Both the position numbers and the translations under genes were made by a program. A stretch of 64,000 bases of DNA from Diaporthe sp. PMI_573 (lineage: Eukaryota; Ascomycota; Sordariomycetes; Diaporthales; Diaporthaceae): the NCBI GenBank assembly GCA_021399435.1, contig JAJTUP010000065.1, positions 186,001-250,000 of the forward strand, in the 5' to 3' direction. Below are positions 22,756-34,880 of this stretch, in pieces. The notes below the pieces were generated by a model that saw nothing but the letters and a program-made list of their open reading frames with translations, was not told the origin of the DNA and searched no databases. The first letter of the stretch is position 1; each line of letters starts with the position of its first letter.

Positions 22756-23460
22756 ATGAGTTCATCGAGCAACAGTTCCGAGGTGGACCAACCGATGGTT
22801 TTCTGCAACTTTAAGGGAGCTGCCAGAAACGACAATTCCAAGCCGGCGCGCCGCACACTCTTCGCGTACGAGCTCAAGGCGCCGCACAAGCTTCCTTGGA
22901 GCATGATTGAAACAGCAGGGCTGGCGAGTAACACTACAACTCTTAATTTACGAGATGTTTGTGAGAGGAGCAATAGAAATGAAGACGTACACGACGAAGA
23001 CGTTATGTCCAATGATGGAGAGGGAGAAGACCCCTTCTTCGCCACAACTGGTGTGATTACACAGTTATACGACTTTATGATCAGGCAGCAGACAAGGTGA
23101 GTACCTCCCCCGTAGGCGAAGTTTAAGACCAAGGCTGATCGGATGTATAGATATGGCTACATCAGTACATCGGACTGCCTCATATTCCTACGCCTCGATC
23201 AGCATACTCTATCTGTTGTCGAATATTACACGGTTCGGCGGCCACAAAAGGGCATCCGCCGTATTGGCGATCTTTTGCATGTGTATAGGCTTCCCCTCCT
23301 CACTCGCCCGTTCACCTTCAATTCACTGAATGGCCATTGTGGGATATCCCATTTATTATACGTTAACCCCAAATTACGACACAGAGTCAACGGGAGTGCT
23401 TATTCGTCCCCTACATCGTCAGCCTTACAATCTGTCCAGGATGTACTTCTTGATTTGTGA
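22756..23460 (+). pseudogene. N-terminal part of a fungal kinase-like protein, kinase domain missing
   Basis: Exons 22756-23096 and 23151-23460 join across a 54-bp intron (GTGAGT...TATAG), giving 216 aa. Sequence blocks match the region that precedes the kinase domain in a large fungus-specific kinase-like family: ELKAPHKL, then TGVITQLYDFMIRQQTRYGYISTSDCLIFLRL and a VEYYTVRRP segment. In full-length members a cysteine-rich segment and a protein kinase domain follow. Here the frame stops at 23460 and only broken remnants follow to about 23790. It is best read as a 3'-truncated gene, though a short functional protein cannot be excluded. Confidence 0.5.
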
Positions 23461-24495
23461 GAAGGGTTGATCCCCCCAGATTTTCAACATGCCTCACGAC
23501 TTGGTCAAAAGGATTCAGGCATTAGATCTTAGGGGAAATTGTCAGCCTGAAATCGCGGGAACAAATAACCGTAAGGGCAAATTACCGTCAGAAATGACAA
23601 AGCTAAGGGTGAGATCGTGGTCTACACAGGCTTCAGTGGGTACTGCAAAATTTGTGCCAATAATTCACAGGATACAACACGAATGCCTGGCTGGGGGACG
23701 AAGACGATCGGGTGTATATCAAAAGAGACCAGAAGCCATTGCTGATACCAGGTTGGAAGAGTACCCGGAGCTGCAAGCCGTAGTGGTCTAGGCGGAATGG
23801 GTCAATGTCGGAAGGTTCCTAAATTAGTGGTGTGGAACCAGGTCAGGAGGTTTATTTGTGGTAATGTGTTCCCGATACTGACCACCCTCCAAGCCTTAGC
23901 CTTAACCTCGCCGGCACCACCACCACGACGGTTGACTCGGATTCTGATAGTGCTTCTGATTCTTCTGCTTAGTCGTTCTACTCAGATATCCGCCATAATA
24001 TTACATCATCTACTTACATTTACTATGGTCAAAGGCAGGAATCGGCCATTATAAGGTCGAAGAGAACAAAGCCAGCCACCATGTCCACTGCTGCCTTGCT
24101 CCCCCCTACGATAACGTGAAACACCAACGAACAGTGCACGCATAGCGAGACGCTCCGTCGTTTCTGATAGAAGTAGTACCTTGTTTCCAAAGCTTGACAT
24201 TGTTTTCTGATTGCGGAGCTAGCAGGTAATCAAGACCCCTCGGCTGCCATACCCCACCTAGGTACCAACAAACTGGGTTTTCTGAAATTAGAATTCCGAA
24301 AATAAGCATTCCGTATTTCAATCAAATGCCATGATTCTATATAAATCAATCAAGGAATTAACAACAACCATTAGAAAATCCTGCTGGCTAAGCCCCGAGG
24401 TATCCTAGTCAGAACAAGAAAATTGACGTCTATAGTCCGGACGTGGTCCATCCTTCTCGCTTTGTCTTTGCGGTTGCGACTATCTTCATTCTATG
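23461..24495. other. Intergenic, possible decayed 3' part of the kinase-like gene
   Basis: A 100-codon plus-strand frame at 23489-23791 has no recognised domain. Nothing else is supported. Confidence 0.3.
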
Positions 24496-26346
24496 TCAAT
24501 GACCAATTTTAAAGACCTGCTGAAGCTCGTGCTCGGATATGACTTCCTCGGCCATATCGAAATGCTTCATAAGCATACTTAAAAAAAGAGCGACACCTGA
24601 AATACTGGTGAAGACTAGATAGATACCCCTCAGCCCAAAACAATATGCGTCAAGGATTTGAGATCTCAAGGGACTATCAGGGCGCATCTGATGGAGCTCC
24701 GCAACAAAAGCCTCGCTGACCGACGCAATACCAATGTCGAGACCTGCCTGCCGTAGTCGCGAGCTCATCACATTCTGAAACACACAACCGCCGATTCCCA
24801 CTCCAAGCGCCATGCCAAACTGGCGGGCGAATGCATACATGGCAGCGGCTGTCCCTTGCTCGCCCTCCCTGCTCATCGCCTGAGCGGCGAAGTTTTGCGC
24901 ATTCAAGATTGCACCGTGACCAAGGCCGAGTATGATGAGGACAACCACCCACACCGCTATTGGTGTGTCTGTAGTAAATAAAAGCGTAAGCCCAGACCCG
25001 GCAGTTGCCAAAGCCCACCCGATCCATATTAACCAGCGATAATTTGATGTGCGCGTTACCACCCATCCCGCTATTATCGAGCTGGGCACAAGCGTAACTA
25101 GGACAGGCAGCAGGGCCAGCCCTTATGGATGGGGGTGTATAGCTTTACAGATAGAAAGTAGAATGGGATAAAGTAAAGCTGCCCATAGATCTGTTCAACG
25201 GTTAGGACGTTCCTCGGCAGGTTCGATCTTCTGCAAGTAGACTAACCACAAATCCTTGAATCGCCCCGCAAATGTAAGTAACGCTGGGACTAGTGCCCCA
25301 GAACAGGCTACGTTCAAGGAAAGGACTTGTTGCGTATCTCAACTCGTAGAGAAGTGCTGTCAGAAACCCCAGCGTCCCCAGTGAGAGGGGAATCAGTGTT
25401 CCTGGTCTGGACCATGTGAACTGGATGCCGCCCCATGAAATAGCGATTAGAAACAGCGTGCCTGAGGGGATAAAGAGGCAAGTTCCGATCCAATCTATAC
25501 TACCTAGCTTTTGTTGTAGCGTAGCGCGAGGTGGACTTAGTGTCAAGACCGTAATGACAAGGAGTAAACCTAAAGCGCAGAAGGGGAACATAATGTAGAA
25601 TATCCAACGCCAGGTTGCCTTTTCCGCAAGCACGCCACCAAGAACAGGCCCCAGGCAATTACCCAGGGCCCACGCCCCAAGTCTGCTATACGTCAATAAT
25701 GATCAGACAACACCGTAGAAGAACATACTTACACAAACCCGTACCATTTTGGCCTATGGCGGAGGGGCACAATATCTTTGAATATGACCAAGCTCAAGAC
25801 CATCACCCCAGCCCCTGAAGTACCCTCCCGCCGAGGAGTAGCGAGATTCCACTCGAAAGACAGCAGAAGATTGTACCGACAGTGAAGAAAACCAGGCAAG
25901 AGGCGAGGACTGCCGGTCGCCCAAAGACATTACTCAGCGCGGCAAGTAACGGCATTGTGGTAGCGGTGACGAGGAGGTATGCGGTACCAATCCAGATACC
26001 TTGGGTTGTATTCAACCGGAGGTCAATTGTAATAGCCTGGTGAGCGTCAATAGATAACACCTGGCAAGTTTTAATATGTAAGAAAATAGGTAAAACGTAC
26101 ATTTAACGAGGTAATGATGATACAGGCATCTAGCGCAACCATAAATGAAACGATGGATAAAGTGAACATAATCAGGCGTTGATGCAAAGTAGGCGTCCAA
26201 ACTGAAATGTGGGCCTTTGCAGCTTCAGTTGGTGTCAGGAACACATCTTCCGAAGTCTGGCTTGGAGAAGTGACTGAACCCAGGTCATGTTGTTGGGACC
26301 TAGTGGGAATCTTGATCCCTCCAAGCTCATTATTAATGGCAGGCAT
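24496..26346 (-). pseudogene. MFS multidrug transporter (DHA2, 14-TM type) with two frameshifts
   Basis: Exons (complement) 26101-26346, 25733-26036, 25247-25685 and 24496-25190, with introns of 64, 47 and 56 bp, rebuild a drug:H+ antiporter of the 14-helix family. Visible motifs are LDACIIITSLN, GIWIGTAYLLVTATTMPL, LSNVFGRPAVL, LLGGRVLQG (motif C/A region), RLGAWALGNCLGPVLGG, TWRWIFYIMFPFCALGLLL and IAISWGGIQF. Two indels break it: one in the run at 25801-25817 after RVLQGLG, and one at about 25120-25126 after KLYTP. Both lie next to G/C runs, so sequencing error is possible and should be excluded before calling it dead. The start chosen is ATG 26346. No biosynthetic cluster is adjacent. Confidence 0.8.
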
Positions 26347-28043
26347 ATCGTTAGACAAAGAAGGTATTCCATGTTTCCAATCTCGAAAGCTTCCATTGCT
26401 TGACCCGTAACCTCCATGCCCAGAGATGTTTGCTCATGTCCCGTTGCTGCCTGTATAGGTGTGCCGATGCACTGTTGGACCCTCTCTTGGCACTTCTATA
26501 TAACACGTTCCTACTATCGGCTGGACACATGTTTCGAATGGTATGAAACTCAACCATTTCCCGCATATTTCTACCCCAAGAGGCCTGCAATGACCCACTG
26601 CCTATTCATATTGAGCAGTGATCCAATTAACAAAACAAAAAATACTTACGCAATATCTCTGTATAGTAATGTGGCCCCGCATTTTATTCGACGCGATGCG
26701 ATATTGGTCAAGATTGATAGCAGCAAGGTATGAAAACAATGCCAAGGAGGAAAAGTGCCAAGGAGGCCGGAAGGAACAGAGATGACGGGGCTAGGACCGC
26801 ATTTTAGCGCGAGTGGGATGCCCTTTATATAAGAAGGCATCGGCCGGCTTGTCTAACAGATTGATGGGATCAGCCTGCGGTGCAGCAGTCAGTCTAGGAA
26901 GGTCCAATGTTGGCTGTTTGCAGGGGAGCAGTGTGAATCCCACTCTGATTGGATTTACCCCAGGCGAAGACCAAGCGCGCTTAAACAGGCACCAGGACCA
27001 GTTTGTCCTCGTTGTACCCCCTTACCACGAGCGCTCGAGTGATCGCGCCGGTGGCCCATGTGAACATCAGCTCACCATCATTGTAATGGACGAGGTCATT
27101 TTGTGGCGGCCTCGGGCATACACTATTGGGATTCTGTGAAGTGAAGGAAAAACACCAGGCGGAAGTCACCGCGACACAGAGCTGACGACAAACCGAGGAT
27201 AATTGAGGAATGAGAGCTCTCCCTTGCCGTCGGTGTCCAATCTCTAGCTTTCCATGGACTGTATGATCTGTGGCAGCTGATGTCGCTGAAGGAAAAAGAC
27301 GGCTCTATCCACACTCTCTAGAATCTCTTGCTTGGCGTGCGGAGTGGACCAGTCATCCTCCTTACTCCGCTCCGGATAGTAAAGGGCACAAGGCAGTAAT
27401 GGTAGATCTCACTGCTCGGAAGTGGCCGTGGCCTTCTAAAAGCAGGCGTTTTGGATGGCTTGCTGAGGGTTGAATAGCCCGTCATGGGCCTCAGGCTAGT
27501 GGAACCGTGTGTGGACTGTGGGAAGATTTTGCCAGACCTCAGGTTCAAAGGACGATGCTTGATTAGAATTCGAGCTTTTCGAGTCCAAATATGGTGGTTT
27601 TGTGTTGAGAGATGTGATACCAAACAATTCTAGGCCGTACTAGGACGACTAGGCTGGAGTACTAGATTTGCTCGCGTGCATACAGCAGGTTGGAGGAACG
27701 AGAGTCGAGACGATCTGTAAGCTAAGAAACACACAGGCATGGGCTTTCCTGCTTTCCAAATCAGAGACTAAGTGACTGCTCCGTATGGTAGGAGTGCTAC
27801 TGGCCTGACGATGGAAATGGTTGGAAAGAAAGCCAAGTTAGCACGACGGCAACTTCACTTCCCTGGATCAGGTAGATGATTCCAAAGGCTTAGAGACAGT
27901 GTTGACCTGATGTTGGTATGAGCTTGAACGGTGCAGCCTTCTGACTCAGGCAAGTCGCGTCAGACGCAGGCAGGTACAGAGGCAGGTGCAGGTGAGCATA
28001 CTTGCTTATTCTTGTTAGCCAAAAGTTGTCAAAAGTTGTTTTC
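26347..28043. other. Intergenic, nothing identified
   Basis: Contains the promoter side of the MFS gene. Open frames on both strands (for example 26813-27139) show no domain. Confidence 0.4.
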
Positions 28044-28082
28044 TTGTCTTGTACAATCTGAGAGTCAGATTGTACAAGACAA
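28044..28082. repeat. Perfect 18-bp inverted repeat, 3-bp spacer
   Basis: Arms 28044-28061 and 28065-28082 (TTGTCTTGTACAATCTGA and its complement) with spacer GAG. TGTACAATCT also recurs just downstream (about 28103-28112). It lies upstream of the hAT relic and may be part of its subterminal region or an independent site. Confidence 0.85.
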
Positions 28083-28157
28083 CCTGAGAATTTATCTCAC
28101 ATTGTACAATCTAAACAATCTGAGAATCTGAGCCAATGGCAGTCCCTAATTTACTTG

Positions 28158-28189
28158 TTGGTGTAACCATACGTCAATGGTTACACCAA
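28158..28189. repeat. Perfect 13-bp inverted repeat, 6-bp spacer
   Basis: Arms TTGGTGTAACCAT (28158-28170) and its complement (28177-28189) around ACGTCA. It lies about 125 bp before the start of the hAT transposase frame. Confidence 0.85.
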
Positions 28190-28314
28190 GGGAGCGGGAC
28201 AGAGCCTATTTGAAAATTCTGCTCTCGTCCTCGCTGGAATGCAGCAATTCAAGCAACTCTTCCTCTCCAAGCCAATATCTGCTACCTCCTACACCCACCA
28301 ACATTCTAGCCATC

Positions 28315-29937
28315 ATGTCTACCAATATCAAGAAGCTTGAGTAGGATTTCAACTTCTTCCGTATGGAGTACCCGGAGAAGAGTAACACCAAGCCTGGTGG
28401 CTTCCGGAGGACCTCCGGGCCTCGGCAGTATGTCTGCCTACACTGCACATGGAGCAGTGGGTATACCAACAACGCTATAAGGCATGCTCAGAACCGACAT
28501 CCCCAGCTGGTACAGGAAAGCAAAGGCTCTTCACGTCCTCAGCTGTCTACTCAAGCTTCAATAGACTCATTCGTGGACTTCCGTGCATCGGATAGCACTC
28601 TCCGAAATGCGTTCAACGAACAGAGATACACTGAAGCAATTGTGGGACTCCTGAGCCGCCGCCGACTCGCTTTCTCTGCAGTGGTCTGGGATGAGATGAA
28701 GCATCTTGCTCTAGCATGCAACCCCGCTATTGAGGACCGACTGATCACAAGCCGCCCACGAGCTATGAAGATTATTGATTCCAACTATGAACTGTATGTA
28801 GACCAGCTCAGGGAGCTGATGCAGAGTTCTCAATCAATAATTCACATCTCAACTGACCTCTGGACCTCGCCACATCGTCACGGAGTGCTTGCAGTCTGTG
28901 CCCAATGGGTAGATCACCACTATCAACTCCGAAAAGCTCTCTTAGGACTACCAGAGTGTACATTGAGACACACTGGGGAAGCCCAGGCTGCCCTGATCAT
29001 GGAGGTTCTACGCAAACTCAACATCTCCAGGGTTGGTTACCACACAGGAGACAATGCCACTTCCAACGATACATGCTTGGATGTACTGTCAAGAATGCTG
29101 AGGGCAGAGTTTGGTGTTGATTTCAACCCTAGGCAACGTCGCATTCGTTGTATTGGTCATATCATCAACCTTTCCCTGCAATCTTTCCTCCTTGCTCGAT
29201 CTAAAGAAGCTCTGGCAGCAGCTCTTGACGCTACTGCTGAGGTCCAGAGTGTCGATGTAGTCGACCGTTTTGCCTCTACATTATCCGAGTTCACAGCATC
29301 TGAACCGGATGAGCCTATAAGACCAGCTAAAAGGTCTAAAATAGCGGCTAAGGCTAGCCAGAGAACTGCTACTGAGGAGGGTTATGCTGGCTGGCAAGGG
29401 ATTCCTGCACTTCAGAAGCTGCATAACCTGGCTATCTGGCTCCGCAACTCATCTATCCACAGTGACCAATGGCGCGGTACAGTGGGCATTAGTCTTGGGA
29501 TCGACAATGCTACCAGATGGTCTTCTTGGTACTATGTGATTGACAACGCTATTAAAAGGAAGAACCAGATCCTTCAGTTTCTGCATGAGCACGACAGAGA
29601 ACTGGATGACAACCTTCTTATTAGCAGTGATTGGGATCTGTTGAGCAAGACCCACGCATTTCTAGAGCCCTTCTCAGCAGCAACCCTCTATGCTGAGGGC
29701 AAATGCTCTTCGGTCTGCCAGTCTCTAGCCTTGATGGATGCTCTGCTCTGCCATTATGAGAGGGCTAAGACTCATTTCTCTCAACCCGAGTCACGGGATC
29801 CACGCATGCTCCGTGCCATCGAGATGGGCTGGTTTGTCTTGAACTGGTTGGACAGTCAGCCGGTCAGGACAGATGCCCGGTCACTTTTGCTAACTCTACT
29901 AACTTTAGTCAACCCCAGCACCCACCCAGTGCAATAG
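28315..29937 (+). pseudogene. hAT-family transposase relic without dimerisation domain
   Basis: From ATG 28315 the frame meets TAG at 28342-28344, then stays open from ATG 28363 to 29937 (524 aa). It has a BED-type zinc finger (YVCLHCTWSS...IRHAQNRH), the DDE-region motifs ISTDLWTSPHRHGVLAV and YHTGDNATSNDTCLDV, GHIINLSLQSFLLARS and DNATRWSSWYYV. It differs clearly from the transposase of the two full-length copies. The C-terminal hATC dimerisation domain, expected after the LNKYY-type segment, is absent: similarity ends at FVLNWLDSQP and the frame stops 29 codons later. The nonsense codon and missing C terminus make it non-autonomous. Terminal repeats could not be placed. Confidence 0.75.
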
Positions 29938-29947
29938 AATCAATAAA

Positions 29948-29971
29948 AGTTGGCACCAATTGGTGCCAACT
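29948..29971. repeat. 24-bp perfect palindrome
   Basis: AGTTGGCACCAATTGGTGCCAACT-type palindrome (positions given) with no spacer, 10 bp after the stop of the hAT relic. It could be a cruciform, a transposase site or a terminator-like structure. Confidence 0.9.
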
Positions 29972-30052
29972 GGTCTTAATTGCTCAATTTCAATCGACTT
30001 AGTCAATTTAGAGAGGTTAGCGTGGCTGCAGTGCCAGTCTAAAGTGGCCGAC

Positions 30053-30084
30053 TTTTGGTGGGAAAATCGGCTTCCCCACCAAAA
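30053..30084. repeat. 10-bp inverted repeat
   Basis: TTTTGGTGGG (30053-30062) faces CCCACCAAAA (30075-30084) with a 12-bp spacer. Confidence 0.7.
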
Positions 30085-30144
30085 TGGAGCATTTCAGCCA
30101 TGCAGAATCAACCTCAATCTACACCATCCAGACCAACTAATTAG

Positions 30145-30294
30145 GCGGTCCGCCGCGGACCGCTTAAAAATGTACTATTATACACTCAGAATCTGACTGA
30201 CTAGACCCTTCTACATCCTTCTGACAAGTTGTTGCATAATGCCCAGTCTTGCCGCAGTTGCCACACCGTCGTTTGCTCGGTCCGCCGCGGACCG
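30145..30294. repeat. Repeated GC-rich palindrome GGTCCGCCGCGGACC
   Basis: The odd-length palindrome GCGGTCCGCCGCGGACCGC lies at 30145-30163, and its core recurs at 30278-30294, about 133 bp later. Such pairs are typical of subterminal regions of DNA transposons; a parent element is not identified. Confidence 0.8.
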
Positions 30295-30439
30295 CCTCCT
30301 CTGCGCCACCACCTTCCCGACAAAAACTCTCTTGGCACGCCACGTGTTAGTGCCGCCACGCTTACCACATACATTTGCTTAACAAGCCCTCGAGAACCGC
30401 GCGGAAACGCGTCAACCTCTCCTCCTGCCCACCAGCAGA

Positions 30440-32170
30440 ATGGGTGAGGATCCCCCGATAACGCCTACACAGGCGACCCGGCAGCCCCAGGAGACGGTGG
30501 GCGAACATACGCGCCCCCCGGGACCACCCACCCCCAACAATTTACCGCGCGCCAAAAGGACCAGGACCACCGATGTCCAGGCCCCCCCGCGAGTCGCCCT
30601 CCCCCAGAAGGAGCGCGCAGACGACAATACAGCTGTCCGGTCCCTCGCGCCCTAGCTAGATGAACTTGTACGACGAGCCACCCTCCAGAAGGACGTTCTT
30701 GAGGCACTGGCTAGTGCGATGGATAACTTTGTTTCCTCCTGGGCGGGTGAACACCAGAAGGAACATCGTCGGGAGGCACGAGCTCTAGTCACGGCTATGC
30801 TAGGGCACCTCAATACCCATGTGTTTGCTGCCAGCGGCGGACAAGTCTAGGCCCCGGTGCGGGTGGCGAGCAACTCCTCTCCAGTGGAGGGCCCATCGGG
30901 ACAGCCCCGAGCCCAGCCGGCGAGCAGGTCAGTCTCCTGGGCGGACATAGCGGCGACCACCCCGCCCCCAACAAGCTCATGGGGAACACGTGTCTCAACG
31001 CGCTCCGGCGCGCCATCGGGTAATAAGACATCGGTTACCTCGGCGACCCCGAAACCCCCGAAGGAAGACCTACGGGTGCTCATTGCACTAGACACAGATG
31101 AAGGCCGCGGCGGTACACCACGGCGCGAACCATTCGAAGTACGCTCGCTTATCTGTAAGGAGTTTAATCTCCGGCTCGCAGATGTACCAGACGTCAGGCC
31201 CACGCCAACTGGGTACGCCGTTCGGACTGCCTCCCCAGCAGTCCGGGACGGGCTCCTCAGCCCGGAGCCTCTTCAGAAGCTCCAATCCCTTCTTGGGGCG
31301 GCTAGGGTCGGCAGGCCTGAAAAATGGTTCAATTATGCAGTGCCAGAGGTACCGTGGACATTCCGAGGGCTCCTGGCCCCAGGTGAGATCGTGAATACAG
31401 CAGACCATATCGTGGAGGGGGTCGAGGCACAGACGGGAAAACTGCCGGCCCACTGTAAGCCCTCCAGGAATGGGCCAGACCCGGCCACAGGAAGGGGGAC
31501 CTGGATCATCTCATTCCTGGAGCCAGTCCGGTCATTCCGGCTCTTCAGCTCCAGCGGTTTCGCAAGGCTGATTGATAAGAAGCCTAAGATTGAGCATCAC
31601 CAAGCAGGCTGCCAGGGGTACTGCAACCCGCGCAGATGCATGCGAGCACCACGCTGCCAACACTGCGGGGGTAGGCTGGATGACCACCCAGCTGGGCCTT
31701 GTACCCAACCGCCGCGGTGTGCAAATTGCCATGGGCCATTCGAAGCAGGCCACGAATACTGTCCGGCAAAACCCCGGATGGAAGGGGGTAGACTAAGCCC
31801 CCCATCAAAGAAGAAGCTGAAAGCAATCCGCCGGGCTGGAGGCCGCCGCTATGACGAGGCCAATAAACCACAGGAGACCCCTCCCACGGATGAGATGGAA
31901 ATCACGGTAGCTACCACAGCACCCCCCGCCACCGTCACGAGGAAGCGCGCCCACAGCACCACGTCGACAAACACTGGCTCCAGCCCTTCCCACACACCAT
32001 CAGAGACGGGAGCCCCTCCTGCCTCTGCGCCGCTGCCTCAGCGCACAGGCGAGCGCCCAGGTCGCCGCCAGGCGGCAAGCCAGGGTACATACAATGAACA
32101 ACAGCTATTCAACAAGACGCGCTACGGCCTGCTCAACGATAATGCCCCCGCCCCAAACTCTCATGCATAG
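30440..32170 (+). pseudogene. LINE ORF1 (gag-like, CCHC zinc knuckles), two amber codons
   Basis: From ATG 30440 one frame encodes a proline-rich N terminus, then TAG at 30653-30655 and TAG at 30848-30850, and is open from 30851 to 32170. The downstream part has the conserved VRTASPAVRDGLLSPEPLQ-type core, a WTFRGLLAPGEIV segment and a C-terminal zinc-knuckle array (CRAPRCQHCGG, CTQPPRCANCHG, HEYCPAKP). The protein would bind LINE RNA as a ribonucleoprotein. Both stops are consistent with CAG-to-TAG change. The last 77 nt overlap ORF2 in another frame, the usual arrangement for translational coupling. Confidence 0.8.
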
Positions 32171-34880
32171 AGCTAAGCCACGTGGGAATCAACTTGGACA
32201 GAAGAGAGACCTCGCCATTGCCTGGTGTAATGTGGCGAGGGTGTCTCAAGCGCACATCTCTTTACTTCAGCACTGCTTCGATGAGGATATAGATATAATA
32301 CAGGTCCAAGAGCCATGGGTTGGCTGGCCCACCAGAACACAGAATCACCCAGGCTATGAATCCTATGCTCCACTTGACTTCTGGGAACAGGAGGATGTGG
32401 AGTCCCGGCCGCGAGTTATGACCTATATTCGGAAGGGAAACAGGCTCAAGGTGGAACAACGACGCCCCATCTACTCCAGAGATATCCTCTGGCTCACAGC
32501 GAACGGGTTCTCGCTTCTGAATTTCTACCGACAGCCTAAAACAGAGGCTGTACTGGAGTACCTTGTTGCACTTAGCCCGCCAGGGAGGTGTATAATAGGG
32601 GGAGACGCAAATGCTCACCATGACCTCTGGGAGCCAGGGATAAGGAGTGAGAACGGTGGGAGAGCCTTGGCCAAGTGGTCGGGTGACTCTGGTATGGCAT
32701 ATACTGGGCAGCCAGGACGGCCGACACAGAAGGCAGGGCATGTCCTAGACTTGGTCTTTTCAAACGTTCCCTTTGTTACAACGGCAGTCTCGGAGGAGCT
32801 ACGAACCCTCTCAGATCACGAGACCCTGCTCACACTGGTCCCAGGGCGGGGGAATGTTCCCCTAGACCAGTTTCACTACAGGATCCCATGGGACAAGGAG
32901 CAACTCTTTACAGATACTCTAGGGGTCAGCCTTAGCACCCTCCCAAGCCCAAGAACACTCCCCGTTGGGGATACAGAGGCTATTGACGCCTGGGTCCAAG
33001 CTTTTGAGGCGGCCTGGCTGGCATCCCTGCAGGCCGCTGGCACCCCGCATCGGAGACAGGGACATGAGGCACCTTGGTGGACGGAGGCATGCAAGGAGGC
33101 ACACGCACGGTGGAGGCAGTCCCCCTCGGGGGAAGATGGTGAGGACGCCCGGCGGGACTTCCTTTGCACCGTGCGGACGGCGAAGCGACAATACTGGCGC
33201 ACACGGATCGACGAGATCAAGTCGGACCGGCAGCTCTACCGAGTAGCGGGATGGCACAAGCTCACACCAAGGCGGCGGGCACCTCCGCTTCAGACCCCGG
33301 ACGGGGTTATCGAAGATACAGAGGAGAAGGCCCGAGCCCTGGCCAAGAGCATCGTGCAGCGCTTTGACAGCAGGGATGATCTGGCGTATGACCCCCTAGA
33401 AGGGTGGGAGGCGGGTGAGTCGGACCCTCGGCTACACTGCTCCCATGAGATATCCGCGGAGGAGGCTGAGGCGAACACTGTCGGGATCACGAGCACGTCA
33501 CCTGGGGTGGACCGTACTACGGTCCGGCTCCTCAAGGCCGGCTGGGAACACCTACGGGATAAGGTCCGGGACCTGTTTAACAGGTGTCTAAGCGAGGCAT
33601 ACTACCCACGGCCCTGGCGCCTGGCGGAAGTAGCCATGATCCCGAAGGCCGGCAAGCGGGACCTCTCAAGCTTCCGCTCCTGGCGACCGATAGCCCTAAT
33701 CTCCTGCCTCGGCAAGGGGCTAGAGCGGACCATGGCCAAGCGAATGACGTGGGCGGCGGTCAATGCTGGGATCGTCAGCCCACAGCAAGCGGGGGCACTC
33801 CCGGGCCGCTCTGCCACGGACCTCGTGGCCTCCTTCCTCCACGACACAGAGTGGGCTCTCGCCATGCGGCGAGTGGTGTCCATCCTCACTATGGACGTGC
33901 AGGGCGCCTTCGACGCCTTGCTAAGGCGCCGGCTCCTCCGCCGGCTCCGGCAGCAGGGGTGGGACATTAACACCCTCAGACTTATCGATAGCTTTCTCAC
34001 GGACCGGAGGGTACAGGTGCGACTGGACGGAGTGGTAACTAGCCCTATGGAAGTCGACTGTGGCACGCCCCAGGGCTCACCGTGGTCGCCAATCATCTAC
34101 TTGCTCTACCTCGCGGAGCTGCTGCTCCTACGCCCAGGGCTGGCGTTTGGGTACGCGGATGATCTCTCTGTGACGAGACAATGTCGCACCCTGGAGGAAA
34201 ACGCAGACCTACTGGCAGAGGATGCCCGGCTAATCCTTCAATGGGGAGACGAGAACAAGGTCTTCTTTGCCCCAGAGAAGTGCGAGCTTCTACATATCAC
34301 CAAATCAAAGCGGGATAATAACCCGCCGGTGGAGGTACGGGAAGGCTTCGCTGTGCAGCCCGTCCCGATCGAGGACCCAAAGGAGACGAAACGGGGGACC
34401 CGAATACTACCGGCGTTACGCTGGCTGGGCGTCTTCCTAGACAGGAAACTCACGTTCAGGCGCCATGTACAGGAAAGAGCGGCGAAAGCGCAGAAGGTCG
34501 CTGCACACTTGCGCGGCTTAGCGAACACGAAATACGGACCGCCGGCGGCACAACTCCGGAGGGCGGTCAAGACATGCGTTCTCCCATCCCTACTCTATGG
34601 GGCGGAGGTATGGTACGGCGGACGCACGAAGGCACCATGGAGTCGACTCCGGTCTGAAAAGCCTGCGGTGAGTGCCAAAGTCGGTTGGCACATCGAGAAG
34701 ATCCAACGGGTGATCAACACGGCGATCCGAGCGGTCCTCCCGGTCTGGCGGACCGTCCCAAACAGAACCCTATGCAGGGATGCGGGACTGCCTACGGCAG
34801 GTCTAGCCCTTGAAGAAGTCAGGCTGCGCTTCGCCCTCCGCCTTAAGACAGTGGATGAGAGCTTGCGAGCTGCGGCCACT
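30440..34880 (+). mobile_element. Tad1-like (I/Jockey-group) non-LTR retrotransposon, 3' truncated
   Basis: Two overlapping frames, a gag-like ORF1 (30440-32170) and an endonuclease/reverse transcriptase ORF2 (from 32094), define a LINE. The reverse transcriptase is followed by the thumb/connection region, but the RNase H domain usual in this clade is missing. From about 34880 the sequence changes to a NACHT fragment. LINEs normally lose their 5' end, so loss of the 3' end indicates a deletion or later recombination. No poly(A) tail or target duplication is visible. Confidence 0.85.

Noticed and set aside
30857..31203. Long minus-strand frame opposite LINE ORF1
   Set aside because: Mirror frame of GC-rich gag coding sequence; codon pattern fits the plus strand.
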